From CAZSHG01 sp964606695 [NCBI: uncultured bacterium] (lineage in GTDB: Bacteria > UBP14 > UBA6098), in contig CAZSHG010000037.1 in the NCBI GenBank assembly GCA_964606695.1, positions 1 through 26,376 on the forward strand: DNA of 26,376 nucleotides. Direction: 5' to 3'. Below, in pieces: positions 1 to 6,463 of this stretch. A model generated the notes under the pieces. That model did not search any database. It was not told the DNA's origin and worked only from the letters and a program-made list of their open reading frames with translations. Position 1 is the first letter of the stretch, and each line of letters opens with the position of its first letter. A program made the translations under genes and the position numbers.

Positions 1-16
1 TCGCAATGACGAGGTA

Positions 17-46
17 TAAAAAAGGGCGGCCACCTCAAGCCGCCCT
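17..46 (-). terminator. Rho-independent terminator of the 329-codon gene
   Basis: On the minus strand an 8-bp perfect stem (AGGGCGGC / GCCGCCCT, 23-30 with 39-46) with an 8-nt loop is followed by a run of T. It lies about 45 bases past the stop codon of the unknown gene that ends at 92, so it should end that transcript. Confidence 0.8.
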
Positions 47-56
47 AAAATATTCT

Positions 57-91
57 CTAACGTCTAACATCTAACGCCTAACGACTAACAG
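57..91. repeat. Five-copy 7-bp tandem repeat (CTAACNN)
   Basis: Five consecutive heptamers, CTAACGT, CTAACAT, CTAACGC, CTAACGA and CTAACAG, run right up to the stop codon at 92-94. They lie between the stop codon and the terminator. No function is evident; this looks like a small slippage-prone array in a 3' untranslated region. Confidence 0.75.
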
Positions 92-1069
92 CTACTCCGG
101 CACCTCGATAGTCGCCACCTTCGATTCCCCTTCCTCCTCGCCGTTGAACACCGTGATTCTGTATTCCCAAATCCCCGGTTTGCCGGGTCTGTCGCGATGC
201 GGGAAAATCTCATCAGGATCAACCGGAAGGTCAATTATATGTTTCCATTCGATTTCGCCCTGAAGCCTTTTGCTGAGATTGATATGCGTCGCACCATTGA
301 CCCCGCTGTATTCGATCTGCACCTCATCCGGCCTGCTCAACGACAACGAAAAAGTCTTCGATATACTCGGGAAATCGGGAAGCCCCGGTATCGGATCGCC
401 CGGCGTCCAGATTTCACTCGAAGGCACGAAGCCAAGAAGCCCCAGCCTGTCGTCGTCATCGCCAAAAATAAGGCAGGCGGTGTTGTATAATATCCGGAGC
501 TTTCTGGAGTCCGTCGCGAACAGCGCGGCCTTGTCCTTGTAGGCCTGCCGCGATTCATCTTTCTCGATTTTTGTGATGTTCAGAAAATCTTTCAGTTCGT
601 TCTCATAATCGAGAAGTTTTGTCATGATTGGATCGGCGATAACAGGCGTCAGGCCCTCCGCGACCATGTGGTCATGCTGGTCTTTCCACGCGGAAATGGC
701 TATAACAAGGCCTTTTCCGGTGCGAGGAGAATCGCCCTCGAAACCGTAAGTTTTGGACAGGTCGTTGGGATTTTCCGTTTCCGTGATGTAGGAATTTAGC
801 AGTGAGCGCGCCTGAGTGTAGTAGTCGTAAACCTCGGAAACCTTGTTGGCGTAGGTCTCGAAGGCCTCATCCATCTGGCCGTCCTCGATAATTGCGCTCG
901 ACACGGCGCTTTCCCATTCCGCGCCGGCGTTCTGTGCCCATGTCAGCATGGGGTCTGGGGCGATAAGGCCGAGATCGGCTGAGTGGTCGTCGATGTTCGC
1001 GGACAGCGCGAGCAAGCGTTCGAGACGCTCGTCGTCTTTGTCTGCAGTAAATTGATTGTTATAAAGCAT
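92..1069 (-). CDS. Unknown protein: helical N-terminal part plus C-terminal beta-sandwich-like part
   Basis: I do not recognise a named family. The reading frame opens at 1081, but the first codons read ATGGAGGAAAAAATG, so the GGAGG lies inside them and serves the second ATG at 1069 with ordinary spacing. I therefore start there (325 residues). There is no signal peptide. The first ~210 residues look mostly helical, acidic and rich in Leu, Asp and Glu. After a Pro/Gly-rich linker (around PGDPIPGLPDFP) the last ~85 residues alternate like a fibronectin-type fold and end in GIWEYRITVFNGEEEGE, as in fibronectin type III strands. It follows the heptad-repeat gene by about 17 bases from its stop to this start, and the two probably form one transcript ending at the terminator at 17-46. 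Confidence 0.65.
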   Translation of the reverse strand: MLYNNQFTADKDDERLERLLALSANIDDHSADLGLIAPDPMLTWAQNAGAEWESAVSSAIIEDGQMDEAFETYANKVSEVYDYYTQARSLLNSYITETENPNDLSKTYGFEGDSPRTGKGLVIAISAWKDQHDHMVAEGLTPVIADPIMTKLLDYENELKDFLNITKIEKDESRQAYKDKAALFATDSRKLRILYNTACLIFGDDDDRLGLLGFVPSSEIWTPGDPIPGLPDFPSISKTFSLSLSRPDEVQIEYSGVNGATHINLSKRLQGEIEWKHIIDLPVDPDEIFPHRDRPGKPGIWEYRITVFNGEEEGESKVATIEVPE

Positions 1070-1086
1070 TTTTTCCTCCATGGTTT

Positions 1087-1449
1087 TTATAAGTTTTTTT
1101 TAGAATCGATTGCCGTCGATCCCGTTTCGACCGCCGTTGGTGGTGTTCCGAGATTCGTTTCGACGATTACGGCGCTCGGACCGTCGATTACGGCGTTCGG
1201 ATTCTTGACAACGGTGCTCGGTTTTGTAGCAACGGCGCTCGGAACAACGATTACGGCGCTCGGAACAACGATTACGGCGCTCGGTATAATGGCAACGGCG
1301 TTCCGATTCTTGACAACGGTGCTCGTTTTTGTAGCAACGGCGCTACCGATGTCGCCGACGGCACAATTTTTGTGCAAAACGGCACTTTTTGCATGGTTAA
1401 CGATGTTAAAGAGCATCGGTTTGACCCGATTTTGGGGATTTCTCCCCAT
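1087..1449 (-). CDS. Heptad tandem-repeat protein (PSAVIVV-type repeats)
   Basis: A 120-residue frame with about 11 in-register seven-residue repeats (KSAVLHK, NCAVGDI, GSAVATK, TSTVVKN, RNAVAII, PSAVIVV twice, PSAVATK, PSTVVKN, PNAVIDG, PSAVIVE), encoded by exact 21-bp units. It has no signal peptide and no known domain. A strong AAAGGAGG lies about 21 bases before the ATG at 1449, further than usual, so the true start is uncertain; a shorter start at 1416 has no ribosome site. It is the plausible frame because it stops just before the next gene's ribosome site and uses the same strand. The 21-bp array also stays open in other frames, so coding is likely but not proven. Confidence 0.5.
   Translation of the reverse strand: MGRNPQNRVKPMLFNIVNHAKSAVLHKNCAVGDIGSAVATKTSTVVKNRNAVAIIPSAVIVVPSAVIVVPSAVATKPSTVVKNPNAVIDGPSAVIVETNLGTPPTAVETGSTAIDSKKNL
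1169..1399. repeat. 21-bp tandem repeat array, about 11 units, with a nested 105-bp period
   Basis: Eleven units of exactly 21 bp each begin with ACGGCG, ACGGTG or ACGGCA at 1169, 1190, 1211 and so on to 1379. Units 4 and 5 are identical. Units 2-3 reappear almost unchanged as units 7-8, five units (105 bp) later, which implies a block duplication on top of single-unit duplication. Later units (9-11) are more degraded. The period is a multiple of three, so all units keep one reading frame. Confidence 0.9.
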
Positions 1450-1490
1450 TCTTGTTTCGATATTCGATTACCTCCTTTCATTTTCGGTTC

Positions 1491-1519
1491 CGTAGGGGTC
1501 AACCGGTGGTTGACCCGTT
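1491..1519. repeat. REP-like palindrome, copy 1 (GGGTCAACC arms)
   Basis: Perfect 9-bp arms GGGTCAACC (1496-1504) and GGTTGACCC (1508-1516) with a 3-nt loop, preceded by CGTAGG. The segment CGTAGGGGTCAACCGGTGGT and onward to CCCGTTT recurs exactly at 1643. Confidence 0.85.
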
Positions 1520-1554
1520 TTTGGAATAACGAACATTGCCGTTGATCCGTGCGC

Positions 1555-1578
1555 GGGCGTATTCAATACGCCCCTACG
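1555..1578. repeat. REP-like palindrome with different arms (GGGCGTATT)
   Basis: Perfect 9-bp arms GGGCGTATT (1555-1563) and AATACGCCC (1565-1573) around one base, followed by CCTACG. Read on the other strand the flank is CGTAGG, as in the neighbouring copies, so it belongs to the same family in inverted orientation with unrelated arms. Confidence 0.8.
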
Positions 1579-1642
1579 AACAACCACCGCGAAAACAATT
1601 CCGCCCCGACGCGGCACCGGGGTTTATATGAAAATGCGCATT

Positions 1643-1671
1643 CGTAGGGGTCAACCGGTGGTTGACCCGTT
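1643..1671. repeat. REP-like palindrome, copy 2 (GGGTCAACC arms)
   Basis: Direct repeat of the element at 1491: CGTAGG, then 9-bp arms at 1648-1656 and 1660-1668 with the same GGT loop, then CGTTT. The two copies are 152 bp apart in the same orientation. Confidence 0.85.
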
Positions 1672-1704
1672 TGTCAAACCCGCGATTGTTATTGTTTTGG
1701 CCTC

Positions 1705-1729
1705 ACGGGCGACTCGTCGGGTCGCCCGT
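1705..1729. repeat. REP-like palindrome with ACGGGCGAC arms
   Basis: Perfect 9-bp arms ACGGGCGAC (1705-1713) and GTCGCCCGT (1721-1729) around a 7-nt loop. It lies about 45 bases past the stop codon of the small secreted protein, and may also help end that transcript although no T-run follows. Confidence 0.65.
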
Positions 1730-1772
1730 ACATCCAAAACCATGATTTTCAAACAACGAAAGGTGCGTTGCA

Positions 1773-2267
1773 TCATTTCATCAACACCAGGCGTTTGACC
1801 GACGTCTTTTCTTTGGTCGAGAGGCGCGTGAGGTATGTCCCTGAGGGGTTTTCCGCGCCGCCGTCCCATGCTATTCGATACAGGCCGGCCGTCAGCTCCT
1901 CATCGATGAGGCGCGACACCAACCGCCCGGAGATATCGTAAATTTCCAGTCGCACGTCCGTCACCTCGCCAATCTCAAACTCGATTTCGCAGGTTGGGTT
2001 GAAGGGGTTGGGCGTTACCGAGTTAATCCCGAAAGCCAGCGGCCTCGCGGGATCGGCCTGACGTTTGGCCACCGAGGCCGATGTTTGAGTTGATGACGCG
2101 AGGGCGGTCATTTTGTTCGAGGCGTCCTCGGCGTAACCCGCCACCGGCATGCCTACCGACGACCGCACGGTGTAGATCACCTCGGCCTCGGCGCTCCCGC
2201 TCTTGCTTTGCGCAAACGACACGACCGCCAGCGCGAGGAAAATTAGTATTAAAGATGCGTATTTCAT
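1773..2267 (-). CDS. Small secreted protein with C-terminal sorting (FlgD-Ig / type IX-like) domain
   Basis: 164 residues. Residues 1-20 form a signal peptide (positively charged start, hydrophobic stretch, cleavage near SFAQ). Residues ~30-75 are a short variable segment. From ~80 to the end lies a typical C-terminal beta-sandwich: VTPNPFNPTCEIEF, then LEIYDISGRLVSRL, then GLYRIAWDG, then GTYLTRLS and a final KRLVLMK. This is the pattern of FlgD-like Ig or Por-secretion sorting domains, which direct export and surface attachment in FCB bacteria. So little sits between signal and sorting domain that the protein could be a remnant of a larger one. The start is supported by AAGGAG 6 bases before the ATG. 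What it does outside the cell cannot be told. Confidence 0.8.
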   Translation of the reverse strand: MKYASLILIFLALAVVSFAQSKSGSAEAEVIYTVRSSVGMPVAGYAEDASNKMTALASSTQTSASVAKRQADPARPLAFGINSVTPNPFNPTCEIEFEIGEVTDVRLEIYDISGRLVSRLIDEELTAGLYRIAWDGGAENPSGTYLTRLSTKEKTSVKRLVLMK

Positions 2268-2300
2268 ATTAACTCCTTAGTTTTGATAAAGTTGGTTCTG

Positions 2301-2370
2301 TCATTCCCGTGCACACGGGAATCCAGCTACGTTGGGAGGCTTTCTGGATTCCCATTTTCATGGGAATGAC
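2301..2370. repeat. Paired dRS3-like elements forming a larger inverted repeat
   Basis: Two 20-mers of the form ATTCCC-N8-GGGAAT occur at 2303-2322 and 2348-2367, each a palindrome by itself. Together with flanking CCAG / CTGG they form an imperfect 70-bp inverted repeat. The pattern equals that of the Neisseria dRS3 repeat, a comparison from general knowledge and not a claim of descent. It sits between two minus-strand secreted-protein genes and could fold as a terminator in RNA. Confidence 0.85.
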
Positions 2371-2396
2371 ATGGTTGTTATTTGCGGGGAATGGTT

Positions 2397-3791
2397 TCAT
2401 CTTGCTAATGTCACCGTTCCTTCGCATTTGATTCTGCCTTCGGCGCGGATGGTATAGATATAGATTCCCGGGCGCATAGGGGCGCTGGAATCGTCTCTGC
2501 CGTCCCATTTGGCGGCCTCTTTGGCACCACTGCCCGTGGGCACCTCGATATTTCGCACTCGAAGATTGCCGAGGGTGAATATCTTGATTGTGCCGGGCAC
2601 CTCGCCGAGGCCGGGGAACGTAAACTCCGCCTCGTCGTTAATCCCGTCGCCGTTCGGGGTGAAGGGGTTGGGGGTGGCGGAACAGAGGTGATAATCCGGC
2701 ATATCGCATGGGATGGTGATTGACCCCGCGTAGAACGTAATCGCCTTGTGGCCGAGTTCGACGTCGTATTCGCCCTCGGGCAAATTCGGGCAGACGAACT
2801 TTAGCCATGTGTTGTAGAGCGAATGCGGGTCCGGGCGATGGTGCGAATACTCGAATGGTATAACCACGGTATCTCGAGGGCCGTAGAAATAGATTTCTAT
2901 GTCGCCGCCGATGTTCTCGTTGCTTCCCTGCCAGAGGTTGCGCCCGGTGAGGGTAATCGTATCCCCCGGGTTAGCGCACTCCGGCACGGAATCGACCTCA
3001 ATCTCGAAGGGCTCAGGGACGGCGCAGGGGGGGAGTTCGTAGCCTTCACAACCCGCCGCAGCGCAGAGAATATTCGATACGAATTTCATATTATCCCAGA
3101 TAACCGGATCATGCGACCAGCCTTCCCACTCATGCGAACCCATTGCGATGAGAACAATCGATTCGCAGTTACCGATATGAAAAAATGGGTAACTAATTGC
3201 CGATATTGGAAAAGTATATTCTTCCTCCATGAACACAAATGGATAGGCGTTGATTCCGCAAACGATGGGATTAAGAGTAGGCTCAAGCCGCAACGAATCA
3301 ACAGAGTCCGTTATCGGAGAGAAATCGAATATATCATATATTCTTTTTACTTCATAAGGCGGTATAAAGATATTATAGGCGATAATGCTAGTTTGCCAAT
3401 AATCATTACGCAACAATTCATTATCCGGTGCTTCTGTCTGGGGTGGCATACTGCCAGTGAAGAAAAGTATCGACCCTCCCTGCTCCGAGAAGTGTATTAT
3501 CGAATTAACATCTTCTTGATTGTATGGAAATCCCAAATATGGCGGTATTGTATCATGTAGTTGCATTATCCAGAACATATCCATACTCATCAGATTCGAC
3601 AGTCCTTCCCATCCGGACGTGAAATGGATTGTGGAACCGTGGTTTCTTAAAGTATCCTCCATATGGGTTATATCGAACCAATCGGTTGAGGTAAATATAT
3701 CCTCCTGAAGCACATTTTGGCATATTCCCAACGTTAAGATTACGAGGATTCCTGCTAAGATCAAGTATATTTGATTATTTCTGGATACCAC
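2397..3791 (-). CDS. Secreted protein with C-terminal gliding-motility / FlgD-Ig type domain
   Basis: 464 residues. Residues ~8-24 (IYLILAGILVILTLGIC) are a signal peptide or membrane anchor. Residues ~30-250 resemble a class I glutamine-amidotransferase-like or ThuA-like fold by eye (FSEQGGSILFFTGS, later VLIAMGSHEWEGW), with no proven catalytic residues. Residues ~265-360 look like an IPT/TIG-type Ig domain (NPGDTITLTGRNL). The last ~95 residues hold the sorting-type domain (SATPNPFTPNGDGINDEAEF, then WDGRD, then GIYIYTI). The start codon is GTG, one base after the stop of the gene upstream, so translation may be coupled; there is no clear Shine-Dalgarno site. The 5' half of the gene is visibly richer in A and T than the 3' half, which suggests a mosaic origin. 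Function unknown. Confidence 0.75.
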   Translation of the reverse strand: MVSRNNQIYLILAGILVILTLGICQNVLQEDIFTSTDWFDITHMEDTLRNHGSTIHFTSGWEGLSNLMSMDMFWIMQLHDTIPPYLGFPYNQEDVNSIIHFSEQGGSILFFTGSMPPQTEAPDNELLRNDYWQTSIIAYNIFIPPYEVKRIYDIFDFSPITDSVDSLRLEPTLNPIVCGINAYPFVFMEEEYTFPISAISYPFFHIGNCESIVLIAMGSHEWEGWSHDPVIWDNMKFVSNILCAAAGCEGYELPPCAVPEPFEIEVDSVPECANPGDTITLTGRNLWQGSNENIGGDIEIYFYGPRDTVVIPFEYSHHRPDPHSLYNTWLKFVCPNLPEGEYDVELGHKAITFYAGSITIPCDMPDYHLCSATPNPFTPNGDGINDEAEFTFPGLGEVPGTIKIFTLGNLRVRNIEVPTGSGAKEAAKWDGRDDSSAPMRPGIYIYTIRAEGRIKCEGTVTLAR

Positions 3792-3792
3792 G

Positions 3793-4185
3793 TTAATCGA
3801 AGTCCGCGATTACCCACCAGTCAGTATCGTCATTTTGGATTATTATTCCCTCGTTAGCAGGAAGGGTATAACTACCCGATCTTTCGATATTTCCGGATGC
3901 AGGCGTAATAGTGCTACTGTTCGAAGTATCCGTGTTCCTTATATAATATATCCGCCCGGAGCAAGTGGAACCTGCAGGGATTGAAACCGCCGACCCACCC
4001 GATACGAATAGCGTATGGTCGTCGTCGTCCATACTCAAATCGGCATTGATGGCCGATGCCTCGGAGCCGTCGTAGTGGAGGGTGGAGTGCGGGCTTGGTT
4101 CGTTAATGCCGAGCTTGCCGGGGTAGTCGTCGGTATAGAAGGCGGTTACGTATTTCGTGACCTTATCGAGATCGAGTTTTTTCAT
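3793..4185 (-). CDS. Small tail-fibre-like protein
   Basis: 130 residues starting at the ATG at 4185, which overlaps the methyltransferase stop as ATGA and is preceded by GGAAGAG; the open frame extends further upstream but only as a shadow of the methyltransferase. Residues 23-41 (GKLGINEPSPHSTLHYDGS) match the VGIGTxSPxxKLHV-type motif found in phage tail fibres and large surface proteins, and the 1124-residue protein in this window has three such motifs. The remainder (SAVSIPAGSTCSGRIYYIRN, then LPANEGIIIQNDDTDWWVI) is beta-rich and ends at a conserved-looking WWVI segment, as in carbohydrate-binding tail tips. No signal peptide. It could be a phage or tail-like particle remnant, or part of a secreted set with the next gene. 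Confidence 0.7.
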   Translation of the reverse strand: MKKLDLDKVTKYVTAFYTDDYPGKLGINEPSPHSTLHYDGSEASAINADLSMDDDDHTLFVSGGSAVSIPAGSTCSGRIYYIRNTDTSNSSTITPASGNIERSGSYTLPANEGIIIQNDDTDWWVIADFD

Positions 4186-5045
4186 ATCAGCTCTTCCTGA
4201 TAAATGTGGTTGCGGAGTTCGCGCCGGGCCATTTCGCAATACTCTTCCTTCGTATCGATTCCGACGTAATATCGGCCCAGTTCTTTTGCGACTATTGCGG
4301 TTGTTCCCGAACCGATGAATGGGTCTAAAACCAGATCGTCCTCTTCGGTAAACAGCTTGATAAACCATTCGGGCAATCCTTTTGGGAAAGCCGCGCTATG
4401 GTTGCGGTTCGCGCATTCGGTGGCCATGTGGAGAACATTCGTAGGATAGACCATGTCGCGACCGACCCAATTAGATATGTTCTTCCCAAATCCGCTATCG
4501 ACTTTGGATTCGTCACGGGTTTTATCGGTGTCACTGAGGTTCCTCAGCCTTGTCTGAGCCCAATCGCCGACGGGCACCATTACGGCTTCCTGATACATAT
4601 TGAATTTTTTCTGTTTGTTAAACTGAAGGCATCTTTCCCATGCGTCCCTGAAACGATTCGGCCATTTGCCGGGGTAGCAGTTCTTCTTGTGCCAGACAAA
4701 TTCCTCCGTCCAGAGCCAGCCTTGCTCACGCATTGCGAGGATAAGTTCGAGAATATATGTATGGCGTTCGCCGTTGAAAACGCGTTCTTTGATGTTCAGA
4801 ATGAAAGTCCCGGTCGGTTTGAGAACTCTCAGAAACTCAGCCGATCTTTCTATAAACCAATCGACATATTCATCGGGGTGGATTCCGCCGTAGGTGTTTA
4901 TACGGCGGTCTGTATAAGGTGGTGATGTAACGATTAAATCGATGCAATTATCGGGGAATTCTTTAAGAATATCGAGGCAATCACCGCAGAATACTTCGTT
5001 TTTAATTTCGTCTAGTCTCATCATACTTCCAATATAAACACTCAT
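4182..5045 (-). CDS. DNA methyltransferase, beta-class, probably cytosine-N4 specific
   Basis: 287 residues. It transfers a methyl group from S-adenosylmethionine to an exocyclic amino group of a DNA base. Motif IV (TSPPY, residues 40-44) comes before motif I (DPFIGSGTT, residues 241-249), the order of the beta class. The SPPY form is usual for N4-cytosine enzymes, although some N6-adenine enzymes have it. The C-terminal YYVGIDTKEEYCEMARREL is the typical motif II/III region. No restriction endonuclease lies beside it, so it looks like an orphan or phage-type enzyme. Starts at 5045 and at 5021 (MRLDEIK, preceded by GGAAG) are both possible. It overlaps the tail-fibre-like gene by four bases, which suggests a joint operon. 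Confidence 0.88.
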   Translation of the reverse strand: MSVYIGSMMRLDEIKNEVFCGDCLDILKEFPDNCIDLIVTSPPYTDRRINTYGGIHPDEYVDWFIERSAEFLRVLKPTGTFILNIKERVFNGERHTYILELILAMREQGWLWTEEFVWHKKNCYPGKWPNRFRDAWERCLQFNKQKKFNMYQEAVMVPVGDWAQTRLRNLSDTDKTRDESKVDSGFGKNISNWVGRDMVYPTNVLHMATECANRNHSAAFPKGLPEWFIKLFTEEDDLVLDPFIGSGTTAIVAKELGRYYVGIDTKEEYCEMARRELRNHIYQEELI

Positions 5046-5065
5046 TTCGTTCCGTCAATAAATTA

Positions 5066-5260
5066 TTACGAAACCTCCAGCCAGCCGTGGTTCTTGTCAT
5101 CGATGTATGGCGTGCGGACGAGGTTGAATTCGCCTGCGTCGGAAACGAAAAATGTGCGGATGTCGCCGAAGAGGCTTTCGCGGTAACGGCGGGCTTCTGC
5201 GGCGCGGATTATCGCGTCGGCGGTTGAATCGACGGGGACGGGAGGGCGCGTCCGTGGGTC
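5066..5260 (-). pseudogene. 5'-truncated coding remnant upstream of the methyltransferase
   Basis: The last ~65 codons before the TAA at 5066 look like true protein: third positions are strongly C/G rich and the product ends FFVSDAGEFNLVRTPYIDD and then KNHGWLEVS. Yet this frame has no ATG, GTG or TTG between the end of the lipoprotein gene and the remnant, and further upstream it only runs antiphase through that gene. Just before it lie two imperfect ~22-bp direct repeats (about 5250-5300, each with GGTTTCC/GGTCTTCC-like cores). I read it as the tail of a gene cut off by rearrangement. The family is not recognised; a phage structural origin is possible given its neighbours. Confidence 0.4.
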
Positions 5261-5322
5261 TTCCTTCGGTCGCCCGTGGGGTTTCCTTTGGTCAAAGGCG
5301 GGCGCAATGATAGGGCTCGGAA

Positions 5323-6408
5323 TTATTTCAAATCGGCCACGAAAGAGACGCGTCGAAGGTTGCCGTGAAGCTGGACTAACTGGAGATGCCAGTTTTCGCC
5401 GCCGTCGAGGGTGTTGAAAATCTGGCCGCCGTTGAGGTCGGTGGAGACCATCCACGCGATATTCTCGTCGATGTTCGTGATTCCCATATACTCGCCGAAA
5501 CCCACGGATGTATCCCCCACGCAGGTTTGCTGTTGCCATGTCGCGCCCCGGTCGGTGGTTTTGAAGACGTTGTCGTTGTCGCATGCGATGAAGGCGATGT
5601 CCGCTGACACCGGGCTGACGCCGTTGACATGATACCATGCTATCGGGACTTCCGTGTCCGTCCATGTCGCGCCGCCGTCGGACGTAACATATCCTCCCGC
5701 GCCGGAACCCACTGCCCACACGGTGTTTGCGTCGAAAGCGGCGATATCGATTATTGCGTAGGTTTCGGAATCGACGAAGAGGCCTTCGAGCATGTCTTCC
5801 CATGTCGCGCCGCCGTCGGTGGAACGATAGGCGACGTGGGTATTATCGGTGTAGTCATCGCCGCCAGCCCAAATTATATCGTGGTTCTGGCTGACAACAT
5901 CGACCATTCCGAAGATGACGGAATCGGGAATATCGGGGGTGAGGTCTGTCCATGTCGCGCCGCCGTCGGTAGTTTTGAGGACGGCTCCGGAATCGCCCGC
6001 GACCCATGCTGTTTGGGCATCAAAGGCGTCCACGCCGTCCAATTCTATGTTCGGCAGATCGACCTCGGAGCCTGTGCGAGTCCAGTTTTCACCGCCGTCG
6101 GTGGTTTTCAGGATTACCGCGTAGCCGTCGGAAGGATCGCCCACTGCCCATGCTATGTTTTCATCGACCGCCGCGACATCAGATAGGCTGGAAGTCGGTA
6201 TCTGGGAGGCATCCCCCTGTCGAGTCCATGTTGTGCCGGAGTTTTCGGTGTGGTAGATAAGGGCGTATCCGCCATTTTCCTGGCCTACCGCCCATCCGAC
6301 ATAGTGTTCGACCTCGGGTTCGGGGTCGGTGCCGTTGTCGTCGGAACAGCCGGCCAAACATAAGCATAAAGCCATGAGTGATATGATTAATGGGAGTGAT
6401 TTTCTCAT
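5323..6408 (-). CDS. Lipoprotein with seven Ycf48/BNR-type repeats (beta-propeller)
   Basis: 361 residues. The N-terminus is a lipoprotein signal: MRKSLPLIISLMALCLCLAGC, with the LAGC lipobox cysteine at residue 21 as the predicted lipid site. After an acidic spacer come seven repeats ~45 residues apart, each holding an Asp-box-like motif (NSGTTW, DGGENW, DGGATW three times, DRGATW, DGGENW) after an aromatic WAVG-type strand. Seven copies fit one closed seven-bladed propeller as in Ycf48 and BNR/sialidase-like proteins. Such proteins in FCB bacteria are usually surface-exposed binding or assembly factors; no catalytic residues are claimed. A good AAGGATGAC precedes the ATG. The repeats are also visible in DNA as recurrent CCATGTCGCGCCGCCGTCGG on the plus strand. 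Confidence 0.88.
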   Translation of the reverse strand: MRKSLPLIISLMALCLCLAGCSDDNGTDPEPEVEHYVGWAVGQENGGYALIYHTENSGTTWTRQGDASQIPTSSLSDVAAVDENIAWAVGDPSDGYAVILKTTDGGENWTRTGSEVDLPNIELDGVDAFDAQTAWVAGDSGAVLKTTDGGATWTDLTPDIPDSVIFGMVDVVSQNHDIIWAGGDDYTDNTHVAYRSTDGGATWEDMLEGLFVDSETYAIIDIAAFDANTVWAVGSGAGGYVTSDGGATWTDTEVPIAWYHVNGVSPVSADIAFIACDNDNVFKTTDRGATWQQQTCVGDTSVGFGEYMGITNIDENIAWMVSTDLNGGQIFNTLDGGENWHLQLVQLHGNLRRVSFVADLK

Positions 6409-6463
6409 GTCATCCTTCGGTTGCGGTCGTTCGCGTTTGAATAAATATTTCTACTTTAGCCAC

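Larger units (their letters stand above)
1450..1772. other. Gene-free spacer filled with REP-like palindromes
   Basis: No convincing gene is seen here. The spacer contains four hairpin-forming palindromes (listed separately), three of them joined to a shared CGTAGGGG-like flank, and low-complexity sequence between them. It separates the heptad-repeat gene from the small secreted protein upstream; no clear promoter was found in it. Confidence 0.7.

Noticed and set aside
1-14. TCGCAATGACGAGG at the left edge as a further intergenic repeat
   Set aside because: It looks like the end of a common TCGCAATGAC-type palindrome, but only one side is in the window, so it cannot be supported.
1169-1399. 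Possible CRISPR array
   Set aside because: Units of 21 bp adjoin without spacers, so it is a tandem repeat.
983-1495. A 170-codon plus-strand frame across the 21-bp array (TALGTTI-type repeats)
   Set aside because: The 21-bp period keeps several frames open; this one starts inside the unknown gene, has no ribosome site and is opposite the transcription of all neighbours. It is still a possible alternative to the minus-strand frame.
4186-4368. N-terminal extension of the tail-fibre-like gene
   Set aside because: These codons are Arg-rich and only reflect the methyltransferase in another frame; the ATG at 4185 has a good ribosome site.
5261-5803. Upstream part of the long minus-strand frame that ends at 5066
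   Set aside because: This part lies in a wrong frame of the propeller lipoprotein gene and is Arg-rich; only the final ~65 codons look like true coding.
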